Shown here one piece after another: positions 16,781 through 25,741 of a stretch of DNA of 64,000 nt. This stretch comes from Mycobacterium sp. Aquia_213. Its GTDB lineage: Bacteria; Actinomycetota; Actinomycetes; Mycobacteriales; Mycobacteriaceae. The position numbers and the translations under genes are program-made. The first letter of the stretch is position 1, and each line of letters begins with the position of its first letter. The notes beneath the pieces were generated by a model. That model did no database searches. It had not been told where the DNA came from and saw only the letters and a list, made by a program, of their open reading frames with translations. Location of the stretch: contig NZ_CP113116.1 of assembly GCF_026625985.1 (NCBI RefSeq), positions 1,612,001 to 1,676,000 of the forward strand. The letters run 5' to 3'.

Positions 16781-17470
16781 ATGAGCGTTCCGGATTTCGC
16801 TGCGCGGCCTCAACTTTCCGAGGACGTCGCGCGGATTATCCGTGGGCGGATATTCGATGGCGTCTATGCCGCCGGGTCTTACGTTCGGCTGGACCAACTC
16901 GCGGCCGAGTTGGGGATCAGTGTCACACCGGTTCGCGAGGCGCTGTTCGCGCTGCGCGCAGAAGGGCTGATCGCCCAACAGCCTCGTCGCGGCTTCGTGG
17001 TGTTGCCGGTCACCGGCCGGGACGTCACCGACGTCGCGAACGTGCAGGCACATGTGGGTGGGGAGCTGGCCGCGCGGGCCGCGGTCAACATCACCCACGA
17101 TCAGCTGCATGAGCTCAAGGAACTCCAGGCCCAGCTGGAACAGGCCTATGCCGGCGATGACCACGAGCGGACGGTCCGGCTGAACCACGAGTTTCACCGG
17201 GCCATCAATGTCGCCGCGGACTCGCCAAAACTCGCTCAGCTGATGTCGCAGATCACCCGGTACGCTCCCGAATCGGTGTTCCCCTCGATCGAGGGCTGGC
17301 CGAGCCAGTCGATCAAGGACCATCGGGAGATCTTGACCGCGCTCGAGATTCACGACGACAAGCTTGCGCGGGCCGCGATGTCGGAACATCTTGCCGCCGG
17401 AGCGGTGCCGTTGATCGATCATCTCGTTGCCCGCGGAGTGGTGTCGGACGAGGACTGCGCGAGCGGCTGA
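16781..17470 (+). CDS. GntR/FadR-family transcriptional regulator (FCD domain)
   Basis: A 229-residue regulator. A winged helix-turn-helix occupies residues about 10-75 (LDQLAAELGISVTPVREALFALRAEGLI, RRGFVVLPV). An all-helical FCD ligand domain follows with the metal-type residues in LNHEFHRAI and DHREILTAL. Such regulators sense small acids or acyl-CoAs. As the last gene of the fabG2 operon it probably controls that operon, for which the 15-bp palindrome near 12.37 kb is the best visible site. Confidence 0.88.
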   Translation: MSVPDFAARPQLSEDVARIIRGRIFDGVYAAGSYVRLDQLAAELGISVTPVREALFALRAEGLIAQQPRRGFVVLPVTGRDVTDVANVQAHVGGELAARAAVNITHDQLHELKELQAQLEQAYAGDDHERTVRLNHEFHRAINVAADSPKLAQLMSQITRYAPESVFPSIEGWPSQSIKDHREILTALEIHDDKLARAAMSEHLAAGAVPLIDHLVARGVVSDEDCASG

Positions 17471-17517
17471 CCTCCTTAAGCGGAGCATGTGCATGTGCTT
17501 TGGGAGGTTGTTGCTGA
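17471..17517 (+). terminator. Possible hairpin terminator after the GntR gene
   Basis: CCTCC at 17471-17475 and GGAGG at 17513-17517 enclose AAGC and GCTT, giving an imperfect stem directly after the stop codon. There is no U tract, so this is only a weak candidate. Confidence 0.3.
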
Positions 17518-17542
17518 GACCGTCAGGGAATAGGCTGCGGAA

Positions 17543-17911
17543 ATGCCCCTCAGGTTCGCTCTGCGCGTGACGGCCGCATTCGTGACCTGTGCCGTCGTGG
17601 TCTCGTTGGCGCCGCCGGCCTTTGCTGACCTGCTCGACCCGATCCCCGGCAACGGTGTATTCGTCGTCGGGCCTGACATTGCACCGGGCCTCTACCGAAC
17701 GGCCGGTTCGGCTTCGACCTTTGGGGTCTGGATCAACAATGTGCCGACCCAGGACTCGATGTGCGCGTGGTTTACCTACAGCACGCCCGATGCGAACAAG
17801 GAGCATGTGCTGCAGACGAATATCTCTGTCGGCCCGATGTTCGCGAACATCAACACGTCGGTGAAGGCGTTCGAGTCGCAGAACTGTCAACCCTGGACGC
17901 GGGTGCCTTAA
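17543..17911 (+). CDS. Small secreted protein of unknown function
   Basis: A 122-residue protein with a clear signal peptide: basic MPLRFALR, then a hydrophobic stretch to SLAPPAFA, with cleavage likely after AFA near residue 28. The mature part has GNGVFVVGPDIAPGLYRT, a small beta-type module seen in secreted mycobacterial proteins, and two cysteines (SMCAWF, QNCQPW) that could form a disulfide. I recall a similar small protein, Rv1352, two genes after fabG2 in M. tuberculosis, so it may be the syntenic counterpart. The function is unknown. Its TAA lies in a TTAA that also supplies the stop of the convergent acyl-CoA synthetase gene. Confidence 0.82.
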   Translation: MPLRFALRVTAAFVTCAVVVSLAPPAFADLLDPIPGNGVFVVGPDIAPGLYRTAGSASTFGVWINNVPTQDSMCAWFTYSTPDANKEHVLQTNISVGPMFANINTSVKAFESQNCQPWTRVP

Positions 17912-19443
17912 GGCGCGCGATCCGCTTCGGCCAGCATCTCGCGCAATCGATGGATGTCGACCTTGCCGGTGCCGCCGCGTGGCACGCCGTCGTCGGAATC
18001 CAGCAACAGCCACACCGTCGGCACCTTGAAGGCGCTCAACACCGTCCGCGCCGAGTCACGCAACTGCTCGGCGGTCAACGCGCGCGTGCCACACACCACC
18101 GCCGCGCCCACCCGTTCACCCGCGGCGCCCGGCACATGGGTGACGAAGGCGTTGTCGATGCCGTCGACCGTGCGTAGCGCGCGCTCGACCTCGCTGGGGT
18201 AGACCGTCGCGCCGCTGACTTTGAACATGTCGTCGGATCGCCCGTGATAGAACAGGAATCCGTCCTCGTCGAGGTGGCCGAGGTCGCCGGTCGGATGGAA
18301 GCCGTCGGTGGTGAACAGCTCTTCGCGGCTGCGACCGCAAATGCCGCGCAATGTATGCGGTCCGCGGATCTGGATCATGCCGGCGGTTCCCGCCGCGACG
18401 GGCTCGCCGCTGTCGACGTCGACGATGCGAACTTCCATGCCTGCGAACGGTTTTCCGCAGCTGCCCCACGCCGTTGCGGGCATGTCGGTATCCGCGGGGT
18501 AGCCGCAGTACGGCCCGAATGCCTCGGTCATGCCGAACAGGGTGGCCCGGGCCCCGGGCCGGGCCCGTTGCTCGGGCGGCAACAGGGCATCCAGGCTGCC
18601 CGGTCGCAGCGCCGAGAGGTCGACGCCGGTCGAGCCCGCGTGCCGGGCCAGTGCCTCGGCCTGATCGGGCCAGCCGCGAAACAGGGTGACCCGTTCGCGT
18701 TCCAGCAGGCGCAAAGTCGTTTCGGGCCGCGGGATTTCCTCGGTCACCAGGGTGGCCCCGGCCAGCAGGGCGGACAGTATTCCGCTGCCGAAACCGCCGA
18801 CCCAGAAGAACGGCATCGGCAGGTACAGCCGGGTTCCGGAGGTGATGCAACGCGCCGCAAGCCCCGACTGCACGGCGCCCAACGCGTTGCCGTGGGAGTG
18901 CACGACCCCCTTGGGTGTTCCGCTGCTGCCGGAGGTGAACATGATGACCAACGGGTCGGCGGCGGTGACCGTTGCGGTCATGGCGTCGATGATCTGCCGG
19001 GCTTGTTCACTCGCCGTGGCGTCATCGAGCTGTCCGATCGACCAAACCTGCCGTAGCGCGGGCAGTTCGGATTGCGGCACCGCCTGGAGGTCGTCGAGAT
19101 AGCGATGGCCGCGGAATTCCTCGACGCTCACCAGAAACTGCACGGCCGCGACGCGCAGCTGCGCGACGAGTTCGCCGGCTTTCAGCAGCGTGCTCAACGG
19201 AACCAACACGGCGCCAATGCGGGTCAGTGCGATGGCGACCTGGACCCAGCGGGTGCTGTTGGGCATGATCAATCCGATCCGGGTGCCCTTGCCAACGCCG
19301 GCTTCGACGAATGCCGCGGCCAAATCGCGTGTGGTCGAATCGAGTTCGCGGTAGCTGACCCGAGACGTGGGATCGATCACCATCGGTGTGTCCCCGTCGT
19401 GGTCGGCCCGCAACCGCACCAGCTGGTCGATGGTGCTAGGCAT
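17908..19443 (-). CDS. Acyl-CoA synthetase (FadD family), distal gene of a three-ligase array
   Basis: A 511-residue adenylate-forming ligase with phosphate loop FTSGSSGTPKGVVHSHG, LYLPMPFFWVGGFG, FGMTEAFGPY, PTGDLGHLDEDGFLFYHGRSDDMFKVSGATVYPSEVE and terminal lysine motif PRGGTGKVDIH. It should convert a carboxylic acid to its CoA thioester; the FMTEAF-type pocket does not tell the substrate. The start overlaps the preceding ligase gene by eight bases, and its stop is shared in a TTAA with the convergent secreted-protein gene. Last gene of a six-gene minus-strand operon. Confidence 0.88.
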   Translation of the reverse strand: MPSTIDQLVRLRADHDGDTPMVIDPTSRVSYRELDSTTRDLAAAFVEAGVGKGTRIGLIMPNSTRWVQVAIALTRIGAVLVPLSTLLKAGELVAQLRVAAVQFLVSVEEFRGHRYLDDLQAVPQSELPALRQVWSIGQLDDATASEQARQIIDAMTATVTAADPLVIMFTSGSSGTPKGVVHSHGNALGAVQSGLAARCITSGTRLYLPMPFFWVGGFGSGILSALLAGATLVTEEIPRPETTLRLLERERVTLFRGWPDQAEALARHAGSTGVDLSALRPGSLDALLPPEQRARPGARATLFGMTEAFGPYCGYPADTDMPATAWGSCGKPFAGMEVRIVDVDSGEPVAAGTAGMIQIRGPHTLRGICGRSREELFTTDGFHPTGDLGHLDEDGFLFYHGRSDDMFKVSGATVYPSEVERALRTVDGIDNAFVTHVPGAAGERVGAAVVCGTRALTAEQLRDSARTVLSAFKVPTVWLLLDSDDGVPRGGTGKVDIHRLREMLAEADRAP

Positions 19444-21001
19444 CGAAAAGCTTCCTCAGCCGCCGGGTGTCGACCTTGCCGCTGGACATCAGCGGTATAT
19501 CTGCGCGAGGCAGGGTGATGAACCGCTTGGGGATCTTGTACGCGGACAGTTCGGATTTGAGTCGTTCGCTCAACGCAGCGTCGTCGAATGCTGCGGCGCC
19601 GTCCGTGGAGACCACAACCGCGGCGACGAGTTGCCCGCGGCGCGGGTCGGGCAGGCCGATGACGTACGCCGGCGCTCCGCCGGTGACCTTGGTGATGGCC
19701 TTCTCCACTTCGGCGGCCGAGACATTGGCCCCGGCCGTTTTGATCATCGCGCTCAGCCGCCCGACGAAATAGACGAATCCGTCGGCATCCGTGCGCACCA
19801 AATCTCCGGTGTGCAACCAGCCGTCGGCGTCGAAGCACTCTTCCCGCGCACGCTTGTAATAGCCCTGCATCACATACGGTCCGCGGATGCAGAGTTCGCC
19901 AACCTCTCCGACGGCGACGCTTTCCATCGTGTCGGGGTCGATCAGCATCGTCTCGAATCCGGGTGCGGGCTTGCCGTACGACCCGCGCCGCGCCTCGGGC
20001 TGGTCGGACTCATCCTCGGCGATCAGCACGACGCTGCCGGCCTCGGTCATGCCAAGCATGTTGTGCCGCAACTCCGGATCGGCAGGTCTCGCCTCGGCGG
20101 CCATGATCGGGTAGAGGTTGCCGCGCCGCATCGACGACAGGTCACGCTCGGCGTAGCTCGGCTGGTCGGCCAGGTGAGCGACCCCGGCCGCGAATCCATT
20201 TGTCATGGTTGGCTTTTCGGCTTCCAGTAAGTCGAGTGTTGCTCCGGGGTCGGCGGCGTTCGAGCACACCAAGGTCGATCCGGCGACCAGGGTGGCGAGC
20301 AGGCCGAACGCGAAGCCGCCGATCCAGAAGAACGGCGAATTGCAGAACAGCTTGTCCGCGGCGGTCAAGCCGCGAATCGTGTTGAGGTTCTGTTGATGTC
20401 CGAGTAGCGCGGCATGCGTGTGCACCACACCTTTGGGAGTGGAGGTGGACCCCGACGTGTAGACGATCGCCAGAAGATCGCAGCCGTAGACATCGGCCTC
20501 CATCGCGCGCAGGAGTGCGGGGTCGACGGTTGCGGCTCGCCGGTACACCGTCTCGTGAGTGATTGCGACGTGACGCAGTTGAGGGGCGGTGGGCGAAAAC
20601 AGCCGGGGCTTGAGATCGGCGCCCAAGAGAACCTCGGTCAGGCGTTGCACATAGTCGTGGGAGCGGAAAGACTGAGCGGTCAACAGGATTTCGACATCGC
20701 TGTCGACTAGCTGCTCGCGCATCTCACGAGCGGTGACGAAGGTCGAAAACGGGACCACCGCAGCGCCGATTCGCGCGGCAGCCAGCATTGCTACGACGAA
20801 CTCGGGGCCGTTGGGGTAGAGCAGTCCGACCTTGGTCCCCTTGCCCGCGCCGAGGGCGATCAACCCGCGGGCGAGCTCCGCCGACCGGACGTCGGCTTCG
20901 GCGTAGCTGATCCGCTCGGCGTCGCAGACCAGCAGCGGGTGGTCGACGCGGGTGCGGGCTTGCTGTCGCAGGACTTCGGCGACGGTGGAATCACCGGGCA
21001 T
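19436..21001 (-). CDS. Acyl-CoA synthetase (FadD family), middle gene of a three-ligase array
   Basis: A 521-residue ligase with YTSGSTSTPKGVVHTHA, FCNSPFFWIGGFAFG, LGMTEAGSVVL, HTGDLVRTDADGFVYFVGRLSAMIKTAGANVSAAEVE and the terminal MSSGKVDTRRL. It is clearly paralogous to the ligase downstream; both share the NSPFFWIGGF/MPFFWVGGF segment. Predicted to make a CoA thioester of an unknown acid. It overlaps the upstream ligase gene by 11 bases and the downstream one by eight, so the array is translationally coupled. Confidence 0.88.
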   Translation of the reverse strand: MPGDSTVAEVLRQQARTRVDHPLLVCDAERISYAEADVRSAELARGLIALGAGKGTKVGLLYPNGPEFVVAMLAAARIGAAVVPFSTFVTAREMREQLVDSDVEILLTAQSFRSHDYVQRLTEVLLGADLKPRLFSPTAPQLRHVAITHETVYRRAATVDPALLRAMEADVYGCDLLAIVYTSGSTSTPKGVVHTHAALLGHQQNLNTIRGLTAADKLFCNSPFFWIGGFAFGLLATLVAGSTLVCSNAADPGATLDLLEAEKPTMTNGFAAGVAHLADQPSYAERDLSSMRRGNLYPIMAAEARPADPELRHNMLGMTEAGSVVLIAEDESDQPEARRGSYGKPAPGFETMLIDPDTMESVAVGEVGELCIRGPYVMQGYYKRAREECFDADGWLHTGDLVRTDADGFVYFVGRLSAMIKTAGANVSAAEVEKAITKVTGGAPAYVIGLPDPRRGQLVAAVVVSTDGAAAFDDAALSERLKSELSAYKIPKRFITLPRADIPLMSSGKVDTRRLRKLFDA

Positions 21002-22466
21002 GGTCGTGCGGTGCCGCGGATTCGTCGAAGAAGCGCCGGATCTCGCTCAGGTCGGCCTTACCCGACGCTGTGCGCGGGATCGTGCCGACGATCGCGATCT
21101 CGGTGGGAATCTCGTAGCGGGCCAGTCGTGTTCGCAGATACTCCACCAACGTGTCGGTATCGGCGGCGGCGGGCTCGCGCAGTTCTACCATCGCGACCGG
21201 CGTTTCGCCCAGGCGGACGTCGGGTCGTCCGATCACGGCCGCGCCCGCCACCGCGGGGTGGCCCTCCAGTGCGACGCGCACATCGTCGGGCATCACCTTG
21301 AACCCGCCGCGGATGATCGCCTGGTCGGCCCGCCCGACTATCCAGAGGAAGCCGTCCGCGTCGATGCGCGCCAAATCCGTGGTCCGCATCCACTGCGCCG
21401 ATCGCCCCAGCTGTCCGGGCTTGACCTCCAGCAGCCCGACTCGGTCCACGTCGAGCGGCGTGCCGGCGTCGTCCACCACCCGCAGCTGCGCGCCGGGGTT
21501 GGCCCGCCCGACGCTACCGCGTTTGGCGGTCCAGTAGCTCTGGTAGTCGGCCAGGGTCCAGCCGGCCACACCGCCGCCGAATTCGGTTGCGGCATAAGAG
21601 GTTAGTACGGGTATGCCGTACTTCTCGGTGAACGCGTCCGCGTCGTCGGCGGACAGCGGGGCGGTGCCACAGGTGACCGCGCGGACGCTGTCCAGATCGG
21701 TTCTCGACAGCTCGGAGTGCAACACCGTGCGCAACGCGGCCGGCACCAGCGATACCGCGCGGGGCCGGTGTGTGCGCACCGCCCGCGCCCACGCGTTGAG
21801 CTCGAAGCGTTCCAGCAGCACAAAGGATCTCGCCTCGGCGACACACTGCAGCACCCGGAAGACACCACCGATGTGCACCAGCGGCGAGTTCATGATCGCG
21901 ACCCCGCGTCGCAGCTCCTGAGGCGGCATTGCGTGCTCGGGGTCCGGCCCCATCACGCTGCGCGCCAGCATGTCGTAGCTGAGGTCGATTCGCTTGGGCG
22001 GACCGGTCGTTCCGCTGGTCAGCATCCGCACCGCGACTTCGGCTGCGGCGCTGCCCCCGTCGCGGCGCGACTCGCCGGGGTCATCGAGGCGCCCGGAGAT
22101 CGGCATCGTCGGCGTGCCGGGGGCGACCAGCGTGGTCAAGTCGTCGGGCTCGCCGACCACCAGTGGCAGTTGCAGTGCGGCGATATCGGCCCGGGTGCGC
22201 TCGTCGCCGCGCGACGGATTGATCGTGACTACGGTCCCGCCGCCCAGTAACACCCCGAGGAACGCCGCCACCTGGCCCGGCCGGTTGCGCAGCAGCATTC
22301 CGATCGCCGGGGCGTCGCCGTAATCGGCCGTCACCGCCGCCATGTGCCGCGCCGCACCGGCGATCAGGCCCCACGACAGCCAGCGACCGTCGTATTCGAT
22401 CGCGGGTGCGCTCGGCTGCAGATCCAGCACACCGGCGATGCGTTGACTCAGCGGATGTTGGCCCAT
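20991..22466 (-). CDS. Acyl-CoA synthetase-like protein with altered phosphate loop
   Basis: A 491-residue member of the adenylate-forming family, shorter and more divergent than its two neighbours. The phosphate loop reads LTSGTTGPPKRIDLS, with Arg where most ligases have Gly after PK. SYAATEFGGGV replaces the usual Y(G)xTE motif, and the C-terminal part has RTTDLARIDADGFLWIVGRADQAIIRGGFKVMPDDVR and PRTASGKADLSE with the catalytic lysine. It is probably still a CoA ligase. Its ATG overlaps the stop of the upstream enoyl-CoA hydratase gene. Confidence 0.83.
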   Translation of the reverse strand: MGQHPLSQRIAGVLDLQPSAPAIEYDGRWLSWGLIAGAARHMAAVTADYGDAPAIGMLLRNRPGQVAAFLGVLLGGGTVVTINPSRGDERTRADIAALQLPLVVGEPDDLTTLVAPGTPTMPISGRLDDPGESRRDGGSAAAEVAVRMLTSGTTGPPKRIDLSYDMLARSVMGPDPEHAMPPQELRRGVAIMNSPLVHIGGVFRVLQCVAEARSFVLLERFELNAWARAVRTHRPRAVSLVPAALRTVLHSELSRTDLDSVRAVTCGTAPLSADDADAFTEKYGIPVLTSYAATEFGGGVAGWTLADYQSYWTAKRGSVGRANPGAQLRVVDDAGTPLDVDRVGLLEVKPGQLGRSAQWMRTTDLARIDADGFLWIVGRADQAIIRGGFKVMPDDVRVALEGHPAVAGAAVIGRPDVRLGETPVAMVELREPAAADTDTLVEYLRTRLARYEIPTEIAIVGTIPRTASGKADLSEIRRFFDESAAPHDHAR

Positions 22467-23275
22467 CAGCGGATCTTTGGATCGCTGCGGGCGCTCCTGC
22501 CGTCGGCATCCTGCTGCGCCGCCAGTTCGGCGGTACCCAGCGGGTTACCCAGCCGGGTGTAGATCAGCCCCTGCTCCAAGGCGGCGCGGTAAGGCTTGTC
22601 CAGCGACTCCCAGATCGCCTTGACGGTGCCCTGGGTCGCAGTCGGCGGCTTGGCCGCAATCGCCGCGGCGATCTCGTGGGCGCGGTGCCACAGCTGGTCG
22701 GTCGCGACGACCTCGGACACCAACCCGATCCGCAACGCGGTATCGGCCCCGACCCGTTCGTCGTTGCCCATCAACGCGATGCGCAACGTCTCGCCCAGGC
22801 CGATGCGGCGCATCAGCCCGATCGGCTCCAGGGCGCAGACCAGGCCGGCCGAGACGTGTGAGTCGAAAAACGTCGCGTCGGTTGAGCAGATGACCACATC
22901 GGACTCGTTGATGAAGTAGAACGCACCCGCGGTGCACATGCCCTGAACGGCGCACACCACCGGCTTCCACAGCTTCTGCCACTTGGGGCTGAGCAATTCG
23001 CCGGGATCCTCGTGATTCCACACGTTTTCGGGTTGCCCGTACGGCGTCTTGATGTCCAGCCCGGCGCTGAAGGCTCGGCTGCCGGCGGCCCGCAGCACCA
23101 CCGCATGCACCGACTCGTCGAGTTTGACGATGCGCCAGGCCTCGGCCATCTCCTCACACATCGTGCGATTGAACGCATTCAGCTGCTCGGGACGATTCAG
23201 CGTGATGGTGGCGACGTGGTCGTCCGCGTCAACGTCGAGGAGAATGGTTTCGAAGCGCGGGGTACTCAACGGCAC
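22466..23275 (-). CDS. Enoyl-CoA hydratase/isomerase family protein (EchA-like)
   Basis: A roughly 269-residue crotonase-fold protein: ATITLNRPEQLNAFNR, the oxyanion loop SRAFSAGLDIKTPYG, VCAVQGMCTAGAFYFINESDVVICSTDATF and GLVCALEPIGLMRRIG. The canonical first catalytic Glu region (GxCxxAGAFYF) lacks Glu, so it may not be a simple hydratase; the fold also serves isomerases, hydrolases and lyases. Start: GTG at 23275 is chosen, with TTG at 23281 equally possible; both overlap the upstream hydratase gene. Confidence 0.82.
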   Translation of the reverse strand: MPLSTPRFETILLDVDADDHVATITLNRPEQLNAFNRTMCEEMAEAWRIVKLDESVHAVVLRAAGSRAFSAGLDIKTPYGQPENVWNHEDPGELLSPKWQKLWKPVVCAVQGMCTAGAFYFINESDVVICSTDATFFDSHVSAGLVCALEPIGLMRRIGLGETLRIALMGNDERVGADTALRIGLVSEVVATDQLWHRAHEIAAAIAAKPPTATQGTVKAIWESLDKPYRAALEQGLIYTRLGNPLGTAELAAQQDADGRSARSDPKIR

Positions 23276-24078
23276 TGCCAATTCGGTTTGCGCTTTTCCA
23301 CAAAGGCTTTGGGGCCTTCGGCCGCATCCTCGGTGCGCAGCACCCGCTCGCGGAAGGTTTCGGCCATGATCTCGGCCTCGTGCAGCGGCACGTTCAGGCC
23401 TTTGAGAATCGCGAGCCGGGTGCCCCGGACCGCCAGCGGCGCATTGGAGTTGACGATGTCGGCGATCTCGCGGGCCCGGTCCAGCAGGCGGTCGTGCTCG
23501 ACGACCTCACTGATCAGTCCGAGTTGGTAGGCGCGCTCGGCGCTCATCCGTTCGTGCTTGCCCATCAAGGCCATTCGCAGCGCGATCGAGCGGGGCAATA
23601 CCCGGGATATCCGCACCAATTCGCGTCCGGCTACCAGCCCGATGCTGACGTGCGGGTCGAAAAAGGTCGCCTGTTCGGATGCGATGACGATGTCTGTCGT
23701 GGTGACCCAATCCATACCGGCGCCACAACAGATTCCGTTCACCGCGGTCAACACCGGCTTGGCGGTGGAGCGAAACGGGGGAGTGCCCTCCTGGGGGGCT
23801 TCCCACTGGTCGTAAGTCGACAGGTACGGCCGCTCGTAGATCACCTTGCCGTCTTCGGGGATCTCTTTGACGTCGGCACCGGTGCAGAACGCGCGACCGG
23901 TGCCGGTGACGATGGTCAGCCAGACGTTGTCGTCGTTTTCGGCCTCGTCGTAGGCGGCCCTGAGTTCGGTGATCATGTGGGGGCTCAGCGCGTTGAGGGC
24001 CTCGGGCCGATTCAACGTGATGGTGGCGGTGTGCCCGTCGACCTCGTAGTTGATGGTGTCGAACGAGTCAGCAGGCAT
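23266..24078 (-). CDS. Enoyl-CoA hydratase/isomerase family protein (EchA-like)
   Basis: A 270-residue crotonase-fold protein with ATITLNRPEALNALSPH, the oxyanion loop TGRAFCTGADVKEIPEDG, VLTAVNGICCGAGMDWVTTTDIVIASEQATF and VSIGLVAGRELVRISRVLP. It resembles the downstream paralogue in the C-terminal half. The ATG at 24078 is preceded at good distance by AAGGGAA; an ATG 15 bases upstream is less likely. It is the second gene of the operon that reads from the 24.96 kb operator. Confidence 0.86.
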   Translation of the reverse strand: MPADSFDTINYEVDGHTATITLNRPEALNALSPHMITELRAAYDEAENDDNVWLTIVTGTGRAFCTGADVKEIPEDGKVIYERPYLSTYDQWEAPQEGTPPFRSTAKPVLTAVNGICCGAGMDWVTTTDIVIASEQATFFDPHVSIGLVAGRELVRISRVLPRSIALRMALMGKHERMSAERAYQLGLISEVVEHDRLLDRAREIADIVNSNAPLAVRGTRLAILKGLNVPLHEAEIMAETFRERVLRTEDAAEGPKAFVEKRKPNWQCR

Positions 24079-24119
24079 CCATGTTCCCTTCATACCGGTG
24101 CAACCGAAAGCCTATCCGG

Positions 24120-24935
24120 TCAGCGTCCATCGAATTTCGGCGTGCGGCGCTGCCGAAAGGCCTCCAGGCCTTCTTTGAAATCTTTTGTCCGACAGGACAG
24201 TTCCAAGTTGAACAGCTCCTGCGTCATGGACTGGCTCAGCGATGCGTGCTGGCCGTAGTTCAGGGCTTGCTTGGCCAGCCCGAGCGCGACGGTTGGTCCG
24301 TCGGCGAGTCGTGCCAGCAGCTGTTCGACGGCGTCGTCGAGTTCGTCCGCGGCCTGGTGAATCAACCCCCAGTCGGCCGCGTCGGCCCCGCTAACTTTCT
24401 CGCTGAGCAGCAGCATGCGCCGGGCTCGCGCCACCCCGACCAGTCGGGGGAGCAGCCAGGTAGCACCCGAGTCCGGGCTGAATCCCCGTTCGATGAACGG
24501 CTCCCAGAACACGGCATCGGTCGCGGCCACGGTGAAGTCGGCGGCCAGCGCAAGATTGCAGCCCATCCCCACCGCCCAGCCCCGCACGGTGCACACCACC
24601 GGGAGCTGGATGGTCTGCACGAGCTCGATCAATCGATGAGCGGCGTGCGGAATCCGGCGTACCAGATCACCGGTGCGCGGCCGTTGTCCACTGCCACTGT
24701 TGGTGGCGACCCAGTCGGCGCCCGCGCAGAAGTCTTCGCCGGCGCCGCGCAGGTGAATCGCGCGTAGCGAGTCGTCGGCGGCGGCCTCGGTCAGCGCGCG
24801 GACCAACGTGTCGATCATCAAGTGGGTCAACGAATTACGCCGCTGGGGGCGATCGAGTGTGAGCCGCAGAATCGCGCCATCCCGGCGTGCTGTCACCGAC
24901 CCCTCGGCGTCGGCCGCATCGGCGTCGTGACTCAC
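24120..24935 (-). CDS. Enoyl-CoA hydratase/isomerase family protein (EchA-like), first gene of the operon
   Basis: A 271-residue crotonase-fold protein with LRLTLDRPQRRNSLTH, the oxyanion loop GEDFCAGADWVATNSG, VVCTVRGWAVGMGCNLALAADFTVAATDAVFWEPFIERGFSPDSGATWLLPRLVG and the C-terminal QRRTPKFDGR. GFSPDSG places Asp near the second active-site position where classical hydratases have PE-x-G, as in some isomerases. It is divergent from the thioesterase gene; the 128-bp gap between them holds a 19-bp operator of the TACTGTA family. Confidence 0.86.
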   Translation of the reverse strand: MSHDADAADAEGSVTARRDGAILRLTLDRPQRRNSLTHLMIDTLVRALTEAAADDSLRAIHLRGAGEDFCAGADWVATNSGSGQRPRTGDLVRRIPHAAHRLIELVQTIQLPVVCTVRGWAVGMGCNLALAADFTVAATDAVFWEPFIERGFSPDSGATWLLPRLVGVARARRMLLLSEKVSGADAADWGLIHQAADELDDAVEQLLARLADGPTVALGLAKQALNYGQHASLSQSMTQELFNLELSCRTKDFKEGLEAFRQRRTPKFDGR

Positions 24936-24960
24936 CGTCGGATCCGGCCTTTCTCAGCGA

Positions 24961-24979
24961 TACAGTTACCCATACAGTA
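24961..24979. promoter_or_regulatory. 19-bp operator of the TACTGTA-N5-TACAGTA family, site 1
   Basis: TACAGTTACCCATACAGTA: two 7-bp halves around a 5-bp spacer, with the outer TAC...GTA and inner GT...AC symmetric. It lies 26 bases from the start of the minus-strand hydratase operon and 85 from the plus-strand thioesterase. A second looser palindrome, TGATA...TATCA, follows at 24991-25012. Confidence 0.65.
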
Positions 24980-25063
24980 GGCAATGCGATTGATACGCTG
25001 TATAAGTTATCAAGGAAACGCTGCCGACGGAACAACCGGGTGAAACCCGTGGAAGAGGGTCGC

Positions 25064-25741
25064 ATGCCCGAGGGGACACCGGTACGCGCCGATGACGCGA
25101 AATTCGGCGAGATGCCCCTTGCTCAGACCGTCGCGGCGGCCGGCGCGCTGCGGCGGCTGAGCTCACTGCTGCTCTCGCTGGAACATCCGCACCCGACGGT
25201 CGATGCCATGCTGGCGAAGTTCGACGAATGGGAAGCCGAGCTGGCGTCCGCCGCCCCGCGGGACAACGCTCCCCGGATCGGCGAGGTCGACGACGATCCG
25301 CGCCGGGTTTACCTCAACCACGCGACCGACATCGGCGCCTACAACCCGTCCTTTCCCGAATACTCCTTCGATTACCTCGACGCGGAGGCGGCCGAAGGTC
25401 GCGTCGTCTTCCCACTCGTCTACGAAGGACCGCCGGGGCTGGTACACGGCGGCTTTCTGTCCGTGTTTTTCGATTGCGTGATTCAGCATCACAGTTGCGT
25501 TATGGGGCTGTCCGGCAAGACGCGATCGCTGCACGTGACCTTCCGCCGGCCCACGCCACTGCTTACCGAGCTGCGTTTCGACATTGTCCGGTCGCAGGTC
25601 GAGCGCGGCATCGCGTCGACGGCGCGGCTGCTGCTCGGCGACGAGGTGCTGTGCATCGGCGAGATCAACACCCTGGCATCACAGCCGGACAAGCTGACCG
25701 GATACCGATTCGGTAGGCGGCGAAAGGAATCCGCGACATGA
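25064..25741 (+). CDS. Hotdog-fold thioesterase (PaaI-like)
   Basis: A 225-residue protein whose second half is a hotdog domain: LVYEGPPGLVHGGFLSVFFDCVIQHHSC carries the HGG and the following acid/helix, and TRSLHVTFRRPTPLLTELRF is the next strand pair. Such proteins hydrolyse acyl-CoA. The N-terminal half (about 110 residues, including a Leu-rich helix) is unlike small PaaI proteins. The ATG at 25064 follows GGAAGAGGG. The stop overlaps the ATG of the next hydratase, so the two are coupled. Confidence 0.82.
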   Translation: MPEGTPVRADDAKFGEMPLAQTVAAAGALRRLSSLLLSLEHPHPTVDAMLAKFDEWEAELASAAPRDNAPRIGEVDDDPRRVYLNHATDIGAYNPSFPEYSFDYLDAEAAEGRVVFPLVYEGPPGLVHGGFLSVFFDCVIQHHSCVMGLSGKTRSLHVTFRRPTPLLTELRFDIVRSQVERGIASTARLLLGDEVLCIGEINTLASQPDKLTGYRFGRRRKESAT

